NCBI GenBank assembly: GCA_016787525.1
Contig: JAEUUP010000092.1
Location: forward strand, 102,062 to 166,061
Origin: Saprospiraceae bacterium
Lineage (GTDB): Bacteria; Bacteroidota; Bacteroidia; Chitinophagales; Saprospiraceae
DNA length: 64,000 bases
Direction: 5' to 3'
Shown: positions 17,164 to 25,377 of the stretch, piece by piece
Layout: every line of letters begins with the position of its first letter
How positions within the stretch are numbered: the first letter of the stretch is position 1
Notes under the pieces: model-generated
Databases searched by the model: none
Told to the model about the DNA's origin: nothing
What the model saw: the letters and a program-made list of their open reading frames with translations, nothing else
Program-made: the position numbers and the translations under genes

Positions 17164-18645
17164 TTATGAATAACTATCCAATGCCAAATAGACACCGTTT
17201 GTCCAACCAAAACCATCTTGAAGTGGGTATTCGCCGCCACCTGCTTCGAGATCTTGTTCATAGACATTGTATTTTTCTGTCATTTTGCCTGTTTTTTCAT
17301 AGATGACTTTATTGGCTCTTAACCAATGTGCTTTGATTCGATTAGCCAAGTTTGAAAAACCATAATTGTGTAAGCCTTTGAAAACAATCCATTGCAAAGG
17401 TGCCCAACCATTGGGGGCATCCCATTGCTGACCTGTGACGTTGAGCGTTGTCGTTACGCCGCCTATCTGTAGGAATTGGTTTTCAATGATTTGTGCAACC
17501 TTTTGCGCTTGCTCCTGATTGGCTAAATTAAAAAACAAAGGAAAGACCGCCGCCAATGTAAAATGAGGTGTTTGACTATTGGTCACAAAATCATAATCGA
17601 AATAGAAACCTTTTTCAGCGTTCCAACAATAATCATTGATAGCTTTTTTTCTGACAAGAGCCTTGTCTATATAATCTTGTGCTTTATCGGCATTGTCAGC
17701 CAGTTGATGTGCTTCTGCCAAAGTCATTTCTAAATGCCACATCAAACAGTTCAAATCCACGGGAATGATGTCCGTTGTGTGAATGGTTGCCAAAGACTGA
17801 CCATCTTTGAACCAACGACTACTAAAATCCCAACCCGACTCTGCCGCCGCCCGAAGATGACGATAAATTACTGAGGGGTCTTGCGAAGACTCGTGAGCTG
17901 TTTCGACATCTTCTTTATATGATTCTGGACGAGGTGTATTGTTTTCATCCCAATAGCGGTTCATAACTGTCTCATTAGGCATCAAGACAGAATGATTTTC
18001 AGACCTATGTCCCCCCCTCAGTATATCACTGCCTTTCATCCAAAATGAATACTCTTTTTCCAATCCAGGCAGATACTCAACAAGCGTACTTTGTCCTTTC
18101 TCTTCGCTCAATAGTCGAATCATAAGCGCATAGAAGGGTGGTTGCGAACGTCCGATATAATAAGTTCGATTGCCATTGGGAATATGACCAACCGTATTGA
18201 GCAAATGAGAGAAGTTTTTGACCATGTTTTCAATCATATCCACCCGACCAGAGACTTGAAGTCCAAGCATAGTGAAATAACTGTCCCAATAGTAAATCTC
18301 TCGAAACCGTCCGCCTGGCACAATAAAAGAGTAGGGGAGAGGAATCAAACTACTTTGCGTCTTATCGGGCTGACGTGTCAACACGTGCCATAGTGAAGTG
18401 ATGTGTGCCGTAATACTTTTCGTTGTATCACTCGTAAAATCATCCCCATTATTGGTTGGCAACTCGAAATGTGCTTCTATAAATGCACCTAAATCGAACC
18501 CCTCAGTATTTCGTTCCTGTTCATAGCTCGCTTTGATGGTTTCAAGAGGGTATTTTGGCAAACAATCAGGAAAAGTTTTGCCATCAGATAGAATATTATT
18601 CATTTGGACAGCTTCGAAAAGGTGTCCGAGTTCAAAAATTTGCAT
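17164..18645 (-). CDS. treF: Alpha,alpha-trehalase, GH37
   Basis: The 493-residue protein carries both GH37 signatures: PGGRFREIYYWDSY from Pro110 and QWDAPNGWAPLQW near residue 401. It lacks a signal peptide, so it is likely cytoplasmic, matching TreF more than TreA. It hydrolyses trehalose to two glucoses. It lies 31 bp downstream of an MFS permease that probably brings in the substrate. Three decamer copies lie inside (17869, 18011, 18499) in three frames. Confidence 0.93.
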   Translation of the reverse strand: MQIFELGHLFEAVQMNNILSDGKTFPDCLPKYPLETIKASYEQERNTEGFDLGAFIEAHFELPTNNGDDFTSDTTKSITAHITSLWHVLTRQPDKTQSSLIPLPYSFIVPGGRFREIYYWDSYFTMLGLQVSGRVDMIENMVKNFSHLLNTVGHIPNGNRTYYIGRSQPPFYALMIRLLSEEKGQSTLVEYLPGLEKEYSFWMKGSDILRGGHRSENHSVLMPNETVMNRYWDENNTPRPESYKEDVETAHESSQDPSVIYRHLRAAAESGWDFSSRWFKDGQSLATIHTTDIIPVDLNCLMWHLEMTLAEAHQLADNADKAQDYIDKALVRKKAINDYCWNAEKGFYFDYDFVTNSQTPHFTLAAVFPLFFNLANQEQAQKVAQIIENQFLQIGGVTTTLNVTGQQWDAPNGWAPLQWIVFKGLHNYGFSNLANRIKAHWLRANKVIYEKTGKMTEKYNVYEQDLEAGGGEYPLQDGFGWTNGVYLALDSYS

Positions 18646-18676
18646 TCTGCTTTAAAGTTTTAAAATAAAAACAATA

Positions 18677-19969
18677 TTAATGTCCTCCCGAAACACTATT
18701 TATCTGTGCTGATTGACCTGTTTTCTGTTGTTGTTTATTGAAAAAGAATAAACATATCAACAGAAGTGTGATAGGAATAAGTGAGAAATAAAAAGCAGAC
18801 TGACCACCATAAGCCTCAAATATATGTCCTGTAATTAGCGAACCTGTTGTCCCACCCAATGCTGAAAACACAACAATTAGACCCGACATCGTTGCATGTT
18901 TGTTGGTGGGTAAACTACTTAGAATCAATGAGTTGATAGCAGGATAGATAGGTGCAAGTAATAAACCAATCATTGGAAAGACAAAAGCACCAAGTGGTGC
19001 ATTAGACCAACTTGTTATTTCTGATGTGCCAACATTTTGAGCTAAGGGAATAGCAACCAAAACCAAACCAGCTGCTGCCAATAAACAAACGGTCAGAACC
19101 AAATACCAATGAAATTGTCTTAACACAACGCCTGCCAAAAAACGACCTGCGGCTGTTGAGAACGCTAAAATACTTGACATCTGAATACTTAAAGTCGTCG
19201 AAAGATGCAAAACTTTATTATTGAAGGTCGGTAACCAACTCATAATGCTTTGTTCAATCAGGACATACAAAAATGCGCTGGCAATGAACACCATGACAAT
19301 CGGCAAAACAGCCAATTTGAACATATCCGCAAAATCTTCCAAGAGTGGTTTCGCTTCGGCGGCTTGTACGGAAGACTCGTCCAAAGGTGAGATGAACAAT
19401 AGGAAAAATGCCGCAGCAGACAAACCTGCCAACAAATAATAGACATTGAGCCAAGCTGTTGATTGAGGATTACCATTTTCGACAAAGGAGGCGAATACAA
19501 AGTACCCCGTCAGTATCCCAATCATAAAAAACGATTCGATAAAGTTCATGAAGCTCGCATGGTCTTTTTCGTTTTCCGTCACTAAGCCAATGGTGGCATA
19601 AACAGAGACTTTAATGAGCGCGAAACTGGTGCCAACCATTGCAAACAATAACTTAGTTGTTGCGAAACTGGGGAACACAGTCATCAATAAACAACCCGCA
19701 GTCACGATGGCTAAAGCGATGAGCATGGCACGTTTGTAACCAATGCGCACCATATAAGAAGCGACCAAAAACGATACGATGGCAATACTCAAATCTTTAA
19801 AGGCTTCCAACACACTCGCGTCACCTTCTGCCACACCATAATTGCCTTGAACCTGTAGGATAACTGTGCCGACGCTGTTGAGCAGAATCGCAAACACAAA
19901 ATAGTTGATAAAAAGGGAGAGTTTGATTTTCCAATTTGACATAGTTTGGTTGTTGTTAAGTTTATACAT
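18677..19969 (-). CDS. MFS sugar permease, probably for trehalose
   Basis: The 430-residue (or 421, from the second ATG at 19942) protein has about 12 hydrophobic segments and MFS loop signatures (VRIGYKRAMLIALA after helix 2; FLAGVVLRQF after helix 8). The ESFFMIGILTGYF stretch resembles the FucP/TsgA branch. It heads a leftward operon with trehalase. A -7 box (TAGTTTTG on the minus strand) lies at 19986-19993. A degenerate decamer (CCCCGTCAGTA, 19504) sits inside. The substrate is inferred from its neighbour. Confidence 0.85.
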   Translation of the reverse strand: MYKLNNNQTMSNWKIKLSLFINYFVFAILLNSVGTVILQVQGNYGVAEGDASVLEAFKDLSIAIVSFLVASYMVRIGYKRAMLIALAIVTAGCLLMTVFPSFATTKLLFAMVGTSFALIKVSVYATIGLVTENEKDHASFMNFIESFFMIGILTGYFVFASFVENGNPQSTAWLNVYYLLAGLSAAAFFLLFISPLDESSVQAAEAKPLLEDFADMFKLAVLPIVMVFIASAFLYVLIEQSIMSWLPTFNNKVLHLSTTLSIQMSSILAFSTAAGRFLAGVVLRQFHWYLVLTVCLLAAAGLVLVAIPLAQNVGTSEITSWSNAPLGAFVFPMIGLLLAPIYPAINSLILSSLPTNKHATMSGLIVVFSALGGTTGSLITGHIFEAYGGQSAFYFSLIPITLLLICLFFFNKQQQKTGQSAQINSVSGGH

Positions 19970-19985
19970 TCTTGTTATAATCGCT

Positions 19986-19993
19986 CAAAACTA
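19986..19993 (-). promoter_or_regulatory. -7 box of the trehalose operon
   Basis: Minus-strand TAGTTTTG matches TAnnTTTG and lies 17-24 bases before the first ATG (19969), implying a short leader if that start is used, or about 40 bases if the ATG at 19942 is used. Confidence 0.45.
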
Positions 19994-20222
19994 TCTTTTT
20001 TTGATTAAAAACGTATGGTTGTTTAGGTATAAATTTGGCGAAGCTTGTTAAAGGTTAGTATGAATCAATGGATTCAAGATTTCAAACAGTTCCATACTTT
20101 GAAAACTGTTTTTTCTTAGTCTTGGACACAGATAGATAGTAGTCAAGTTCCCAATTTACTGAGGGGGACTCGACACGTTCTTAAACGCCCCCAAATCATG
20201 AAGACTTTTTGTTCCCTATCTT

Positions 20223-21629
20223 TTACCAAACATAAGTTGCTACGCTGCCACTTGGCAAAGTTACAAGAGCTGATTTTCCATTGTATCGAATATTGAAAGT
20301 TTCATCTTTGGCACTGTTGTTTTCGGCTATTAAAACAATCTTGCCCGCAGGCGTTTTAAACGCGACATTCTGCACTTGACCTACAAAGTTGCTGCTGATA
20401 CGCACCGAATTAGGCGGTACAAATCGAGACGCATGACCGATGATGTAGTAAGCAACGTTGCGCTCTACTTTCTCACCGATTGTCAAAGCTCCTTTGCAAG
20501 TTGTACACCCCCCCTCAGTATGCGGCTCGAATTTTGGGTCATTTGCCAAATTCCATTCAAAAGCGGTGCGACTCCAGTTGCGTATTGTGCCAATGACCAC
20601 ATTTTGAATGTGCCAATGCAAATCACCACCAAATTGCCCATCAATGCCTGTGTATTGTTCCGTAAAATAAAGATGTTTGTCGGGATGCGCTTCATGCACC
20701 TTCGACAAGGCACTGGCATCGCCTGCATAAAGATGAAAAGCGGAACCCCAAACATAAGGTTTTACTGAGGGGTCGTTCAAAATCGCCAATGGATAGTCGG
20801 GACGGTCGCAATTGTGGTCGTAAACGATGATTTTGGTTTTGATATTCGCTTTCTGAAACGCTGGAGCTAAGTGGTTTTTAATAAAATCCGCCTGTTGCGT
20901 TGCCAACATCAAAAGACTTGGGTTATTCCCTGGGTGCAAAGGCTCGTTTTGAGGTGTAATGGCTTCAATGTCAATACCTTCTGTCCGCATTTGTTGAATG
21001 TATTTGACAAAATATTGGGCATAAACACCATAATATTGAGGTTGCAAACTGCCACCTATAAAGCTAAACGTGTCTTTCATCCACAAAGGCGGCGACCATG
21101 GTGTCGCTAAAATTTTAATTTTAGGATTGATTGTCAAGATCTCTTTCAATAGTGCAATCACTCCTTTTCTGTCTTTATCCAAACTAAAATACTTTAATGC
21201 TGTATCCGTCTCGCCTTTTGGTACATCGTCATAAGTGAAAGACGTGGCGTGCAAATCCGATGCGCCAATACTGATACGTAAATAGCTGATAGCCATTTGA
21301 TTTGGCGAAAACAATTCTTGTAACAAAGCGGCTTTATCTGCCGATTTCATGCGATTGATAACATCCGCACTGCCACCTGTCAAAGTATAGCCAAAGCCAT
21401 CCATGGTTTGGAAACGTGTCGTTTCGTCAACCTTAATAGTTGGAAAGCTATTTGTTTCTGGTCCAAAAACAAGGGGTGTATTTTGCTTTTGCAATAAAGC
21501 CGTTTGGTCGCTTTTGGTGAGCCAAACGGTTATTTGGGACGCTGTTTGCCTATTTTTATTAACTTTTTTAGAACAATTGAGTGTCAAAAAACAAAGAGCT
21601 GCCAATAAAGAATACTTGAATAGAGACAT
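20223..21629 (-). CDS. GH30 glucosylceramidase-like lipoprotein
   Basis: The 468-residue protein has a lipoprotein signal (FLTLNC, acylated Cys19) and a GH30 barrel. Acid/base is Glu229 in AITPQNEPLHPG and nucleophile Glu324 in YFTEQYTG; the C-terminal beta domain (about 400-468) is typical. GH30 enzymes in Bacteroidota cleave beta-1,6-glucans or related beta-glucosides. It is the last gene of a leftward operon with the EEP-family and SnoaL-like genes (gaps of 6 and 11 bp). Decamer copies at 20508 and 20763; another lies just after the gene at 20157. Confidence 0.9.
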   Translation of the reverse strand: MSLFKYSLLAALCFLTLNCSKKVNKNRQTASQITVWLTKSDQTALLQKQNTPLVFGPETNSFPTIKVDETTRFQTMDGFGYTLTGGSADVINRMKSADKAALLQELFSPNQMAISYLRISIGASDLHATSFTYDDVPKGETDTALKYFSLDKDRKGVIALLKEILTINPKIKILATPWSPPLWMKDTFSFIGGSLQPQYYGVYAQYFVKYIQQMRTEGIDIEAITPQNEPLHPGNNPSLLMLATQQADFIKNHLAPAFQKANIKTKIIVYDHNCDRPDYPLAILNDPSVKPYVWGSAFHLYAGDASALSKVHEAHPDKHLYFTEQYTGIDGQFGGDLHWHIQNVVIGTIRNWSRTAFEWNLANDPKFEPHTEGGCTTCKGALTIGEKVERNVAYYIIGHASRFVPPNSVRISSNFVGQVQNVAFKTPAGKIVLIAENNSAKDETFNIRYNGKSALVTLPSGSVATYVW

Positions 21630-21640
21630 AATGATTGCTT

Positions 21641-22105
21641 TTATTTTTTTTGATACTTAGCCAAAAGCGAGTTTGTCCGCTGTTGAATCTTATTTTTCAT
21701 AAAACCCGACCAACCCAACAACCAACCGCTGAGACCCAAGGCTTGACGCGACCATCGCCACATATCAAAATAGTCGGTGTGCTGGATGATTTGCCCGTTT
21801 TTAAACACAAAAGAGGCGTGGATTTTATTCACAACAAACCGACCTGTTTGACTGAATGTGTATTCTGCTTGCCAGTTGGCAGAGCCAGTTGTGTCGTTGG
21901 CTTGCACATTGCCATAGGTGATTTTGATGCCATCTCTGTTGTTATTAATCAGCATACGCCACATATCTTTAGCGTCTTTCCCTTGCAATCTGCCAAAAGC
22001 GGGGTCTTCAAACGTGATATTATCCGCATAATGACTGACCATGCTTTCGGCATCGCCTTTGGCAAAGGATTGATAAAAATGCTCGATGATTGCTTTGTTG
22101 TCCAT
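21641..22105 (-). CDS. SnoaL-like (NTF2 fold) protein
   Basis: The 154-residue protein begins MDNKAIIEHFYQSFAKGDAESMVSHYADNITFEDPAFGRLQG, the usual start of SnoaL-like NTF2-fold proteins, with later strands at IKITYGNVQANDTTGSANWQAEYTF and KIHASFVFKNGQIIQHTDYFDMWRW. The C-terminal GLSGWLLGWSGFMKNKIQQRTNSLL tail matches a common bacterial subgroup. Such proteins bind or isomerise small molecules or are non-catalytic; function is unknown. It is the middle gene of a three-gene operon. Confidence 0.8.
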   Translation of the reverse strand: MDNKAIIEHFYQSFAKGDAESMVSHYADNITFEDPAFGRLQGKDAKDMWRMLINNNRDGIKITYGNVQANDTTGSANWQAEYTFSQTGRFVVNKIHASFVFKNGQIIQHTDYFDMWRWSRQALGLSGWLLGWSGFMKNKIQQRTNSLLAKYQKK

Positions 22106-22111
22106 TCTATT

Positions 22112-22954
22112 TTATTTAAAAGTTAATTCGACATAAACAGGAAGATGGTCGGATGGGTAGTGCAAATCTTTAGAATCACTCAGTACAGCGTGCTTTTTGA
22201 CAGTTATTTTGGGCGACTTTGAGACAAAAATATAGTCAATCAGCAATTTTACAGGCTCGTGAAACTTAAATCCATTGAACGTGCCGCTTGGACCAAACGG
22301 CTTTTCAAGTGAAATGTCGCGGGTATCCACCATTTCTTTTTTCAAATTGATGACACGCTCTGTCGTGGGTTCAGAGTTGAAATCCCCCATGAATACGACA
22401 GGATAGTTTTTGGTATTCACGGCTTTTATGCGCGACACAATCAGTTCAAGGCTCTTTGTGCGTGCCACTTCGCCCATGTGGTCAAGGTGTGTATTGAAAA
22501 CCCAAAAGGTTTTTTTCGACTTTTTATCTTTGAACAAAGCATAGGTACAGACACGATTGAGCGCAGCGTCCCAGCCTTTCGAGACTTTGTCGGGCGTTTC
22601 AGATAGCCACATCGTGTGGTCTTCTTTGAGTCGAAAACGCTCTTTATCGTAGTAAATATTCGACGATTCGCCTTTGCCATTCTCGTCGCGCCCGACACCT
22701 ACGTAAGCATATTGGGGCAAAGCCTTGGCAATATCAACGACCTGATGCGGCAAACCTTCTTGGATACCAAAAATATCAGGCGCATAGAACTGAATTTGCG
22801 CCGTGAAATAGTCCTTGCGAAGCGGCCACGCATTGTCTTTGTCGGAAGCCACATCGAGGCGAATGTTGTAAGACATAAATTTCAAAGATTGACTTTGAAT
22901 AGATGTACACCACAAAAGCAGGAAAAGTGCAGCTAAAAGTGTTGGTTTTTTCAT
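22112..22954 (-). CDS. Secreted endonuclease/exonuclease/phosphatase-family hydrolase
   Basis: The 280-residue protein has a signal peptide (about 1-21) and an EEP fold: MSYNIRLD, FGIQEGLPHQV with catalytic metal Glu, VFNTHLDHMGEVAR, VFMGDFNSEPTTE and the final SDHLPVYVEL. Secreted relatives hydrolyse phosphodiesters such as sphingomyelin, nucleic acids or inositol phosphates; the substrate is not clear. It heads the operon with SnoaL-like and GH30 genes. A GH30 plus EEP pair could act on glycosylated lipids, but this is only inference. Confidence 0.87.
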   Translation of the reverse strand: MKKPTLLAALFLLLWCTSIQSQSLKFMSYNIRLDVASDKDNAWPLRKDYFTAQIQFYAPDIFGIQEGLPHQVVDIAKALPQYAYVGVGRDENGKGESSNIYYDKERFRLKEDHTMWLSETPDKVSKGWDAALNRVCTYALFKDKKSKKTFWVFNTHLDHMGEVARTKSLELIVSRIKAVNTKNYPVVFMGDFNSEPTTERVINLKKEMVDTRDISLEKPFGPSGTFNGFKFHEPVKLLIDYIFVSKSPKITVKKHAVLSDSKDLHYPSDHLPVYVELTFK

Positions 22955-23035
22955 ATTATACGCGAATTAAGAGTTAAAAAAGCCCTATCGGGTTCAAGGC
23001 GAAATATTGGTAGCCCTTTTGAATAGTATTTTCAC

Positions 23036-23043
23036 CAAAGATA
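23036..23043 (-). promoter_or_regulatory. -7 box of the EEP/SnoaL/GH30 operon
   Basis: Minus-strand TATCTTTG matches TAnnTTTG about 82 bases before the ATG at 22954. A 12-bp palindrome AAGGCGCGCCTT lies just upstream at 23047-23058. Confidence 0.45.
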
Positions 23044-23095
23044 GAAAAGGCGCGCCTTATTTATGCACGCCTCTTGCGTTTTATATCGAAACATC

Positions 23096-23935
23096 TCAAA
23101 ATACGGTGATTGGGTCGCCCACTTTCACTTCAGGTTGCCAAGCCCATTGCCATTTTTGATTATTCCAAATCACATTTTGACCAAAGAGAATCTTTTTCCC
23201 ACGTTCACGGAAGGTCATTAAAGTGTCCAAAGGTTCTTTGCCTTTTTCGCCTGTATCGGGGTCTTGTGTCGTCATAACACACCGTCCGCAAGGTTTAACG
23301 CCTTTGAAATCCACTTCGCCAATCCGAAAATCCCCAAAATAATCCTCCGCAAAAGGAGTACCGCCTGAGAAAACAAAATTGGTACGGAAGCGGCGCATAC
23401 TGAGGGGGGCATTCGACGGTTTTCTTTCGGCTATTTTTTCGTTCAATTGCACCATCGAGGCTTCGCCAATGATTAAAAACGGAAAACCATCGGCATAGCT
23501 CACAATATCGTCGCCCGTGTTGAAATCTTCATCCACCCGCCTTTGGCTGTGCGGTGGCATCGTGACGAGTTGGCACTTTTTACCTAAGAAATCGCTCAAA
23601 AACGCATTGGCTTCTGGACTTACCAGTACCGAAACCACGCGGTCGTCCCAGATTTCCGTATCCATCACCCCCTCAGTAATTTGGTCGAAAATGCTTAGTT
23701 TTACGCCATTTTGAGGGTTTTCTTTTTCAAAAATCAACAACTGATTGTCTTCGACGACGGCTTTGAGCAAAGCCATGCGTTTATTATTTCGCAGGGTCAT
23801 AAACAGACCTTTTTCGTCAGTTATCATCCAACGGCGATCGTATTGCAAGCCTTGTTTTTCGACCACAGCCGATTGCGGCGAGTACCCATCGAGCGATTTG
23901 ACGGGAAAAACATTGATTTGAGTGAGTGTCAGCAT
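23096..23935 (-). CDS. MOSC-domain protein with MOSC N-terminal beta barrel
   Basis: The start at ATG 23935 (279 residues, MLTLTQINVFPVKSLDGYSPQ) is chosen because it begins the conserved MOSC_N domain; the open frame extends 26 codons further with no conserved content. MOSC_N covers about 1-120 and MOSC about 125-275, with the molybdenum-ligating Cys probably in KPCGRCVMTTQDPDTGE. Relatives (YcbX, mARC) reduce N-hydroxylated compounds with a molybdenum cofactor. Decamer copies at 23398 and 23668. Confidence 0.88.
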   Translation of the reverse strand: MLTLTQINVFPVKSLDGYSPQSAVVEKQGLQYDRRWMITDEKGLFMTLRNNKRMALLKAVVEDNQLLIFEKENPQNGVKLSIFDQITEGVMDTEIWDDRVVSVLVSPEANAFLSDFLGKKCQLVTMPPHSQRRVDEDFNTGDDIVSYADGFPFLIIGEASMVQLNEKIAERKPSNAPLSMRRFRTNFVFSGGTPFAEDYFGDFRIGEVDFKGVKPCGRCVMTTQDPDTGEKGKEPLDTLMTFRERGKKILFGQNVIWNNQKWQWAWQPEVKVGDPITVF

Positions 23936-23979
23936 ACCTAAATTTACAATGATTAAAAAACTATGAACTTCGCAAATGA

Positions 23980-24097
23980 ACGGATTTAAAGCGTTGTAAA
24001 ACAATCCCAACATTCGTAAAATCCGTTAACTTGAGCCATTCGTTGCTCATTTTTAATAAGTCAATGGCTCAAAATTATCTAATTCGTTCTATTTTTG
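23980..24097 (+). promoter_or_regulatory. Nested inverted repeats and -7 box before the Rep-like gene
   Basis: AACGGATTT (23980-23988) faces AAATCCGTT (24019-24027), and TTGAGCCATT (24031-24040) faces AATGGCTCAA (24063-24072), both perfect. TATTTTTG at 24090-24097 matches the -7 box and lies directly before the ATG at 24101, implying a leaderless message or a start at ATG 24128. The repeats could be autoregulatory sites; no iteron array is visible. Confidence 0.45.
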
Positions 24098-24100
24098 AGC

Positions 24101-25369
24101 ATGGAAAAACAAAATCAAGACAAAAAGATGCGCATCGAAGCCGCCTATTCAGGAAATTTGAGTTTCGAGGAACTTATGATATTGGGCAAACTCTATGCGA
24201 TTGTCAAACCCACTGACCTTGATTTTTGCGACTACGTTCTCTCTTTTAATTCCTTAACCTTCCCTTTCTCATCGCTTTCAGAGGCGGCTATCAGCTTGTT
24301 GAATCGTCCGATTCGTTGGTTCGATGACCAAGAGGATTTGAATCAAAATAATGTTTTGGCTTCAGTAAAAATTTCACAAAAAGCTGATAGTCAAATAATT
24401 GCCAAAATACCCCCCTCAGTAAAAAATGCTTTTTTGAATGTAAAATCCCAACGCAATCCCTTTGCTTTTTTGAATCTACCGTTTTTGCAACTCAACACGA
24501 GTATGCGATTGTACACACTCATTTTACAAAACACATTGCAAGATTGGGGCAGTTGTGTCATCAGTCTCGACAAGTTAAAAACGGAACTGAACGTATCGGA
24601 CAAATATGCGCTTTATGCCAATTTTAAAATCAAAATTTTGGAAGAAGCGCAAAAACGTATAGCCTCCGAATTAAACCAAAAGTTCGATTTCAGCGAGGTT
24701 AAAACAGGGCATAAAGTCACAGCAGTTCGTTTTCGCATCGAAAAACACCCTTTTTTAGAACTCTTGGACAACGACGAGATGCCCGATAATCTTCAAACTT
24801 ATTTGTCACAGCCAGAGCCTGAAATACCATTCGCTATCCCCATCGAAAAACCTCAAAAAGCGACTGTTAATGGTCATTTGGCTCAAAAAATAGCAGAAAG
24901 GCTCGGTGTTGTCCCTCGTATGGTCAAAAAATTGGCAGAAGATTATTCGGAAGATGTTTTAGAAAAAGCCTTGTTGATTACAGAAAAAGCCATCGAAAAG
25001 AAAACCATCAAAGGCAGTGCCGCAGGTTTTTTTGTAGAAGCCGTTCGCCAAAACTATCAACTATCAGAAGAAGACGAACAAGCCAAACGCCAAGCAGAAG
25101 CCCGTCAAAAAGCCGAGCAATTGGCAAAAATCGAAGCCGAGGAACGCCAAAGACGCGACAATCAGAAGAAGCAAGAGTTTGAACAAGAGCGCAACGCTAT
25201 TTTGGAGGAAGTGATACGCGATGCGACCCTGCGTCAGACCATAACAGAGCGCATTCGATACAGTATTTTCCACGCTTGCTACGATTTGAGCAAAACGTTC
25301 ACCGAAAACTTAGAAAATCCCTCTTTTTTAGCGGCTGTTTTGAATTATTATAAGATTGTAAAAAAATGA
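24101..25369 (+). CDS. Rep_3-like replication initiator
   Basis: The start is ATG 24101 (422 residues; a TTG lies two codons before and an ATG nine codons after). The N-terminal half resembles plasmid RepB/Rep_3 initiators: a first winged helix (about 100-200, with RLYTLILQ, LDKLKTELNVSDKYALYANFKIKILEEAQKRI) and strands ending GHKVTAVRFRIEK. The C-terminus (about 325-390) is a charged coiled coil (KRQAEARQKAEQLAKIEAEERQRRDNQKK). Such initiators bind iterons to start plasmid replication. Here it sits between metabolic genes, 8 bp before an esterase gene, so it may be from an integrated plasmid or mark a secondary replicon. Decamer copy at 24410. Confidence 0.65.
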   Translation: MEKQNQDKKMRIEAAYSGNLSFEELMILGKLYAIVKPTDLDFCDYVLSFNSLTFPFSSLSEAAISLLNRPIRWFDDQEDLNQNNVLASVKISQKADSQIIAKIPPSVKNAFLNVKSQRNPFAFLNLPFLQLNTSMRLYTLILQNTLQDWGSCVISLDKLKTELNVSDKYALYANFKIKILEEAQKRIASELNQKFDFSEVKTGHKVTAVRFRIEKHPFLELLDNDEMPDNLQTYLSQPEPEIPFAIPIEKPQKATVNGHLAQKIAERLGVVPRMVKKLAEDYSEDVLEKALLITEKAIEKKTIKGSAAGFFVEAVRQNYQLSEEDEQAKRQAEARQKAEQLAKIEAEERQRRDNQKKQEFEQERNAILEEVIRDATLRQTITERIRYSIFHACYDLSKTFTENLENPSFLAAVLNYYKIVKK

Positions 25370-25377
25370 ATTATTAG

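Noticed and set aside
22181..22192. CACTCAGTACAG near 22181 as a reversed copy
   Set aside because: The C tract is missing; only CTCAGTA matches, expected by chance.
23047..23058. AAGGCGCGCCTT palindrome as a functional operator
   Set aside because: Single occurrence and no linked regulator; noted only with the nearby promoter.
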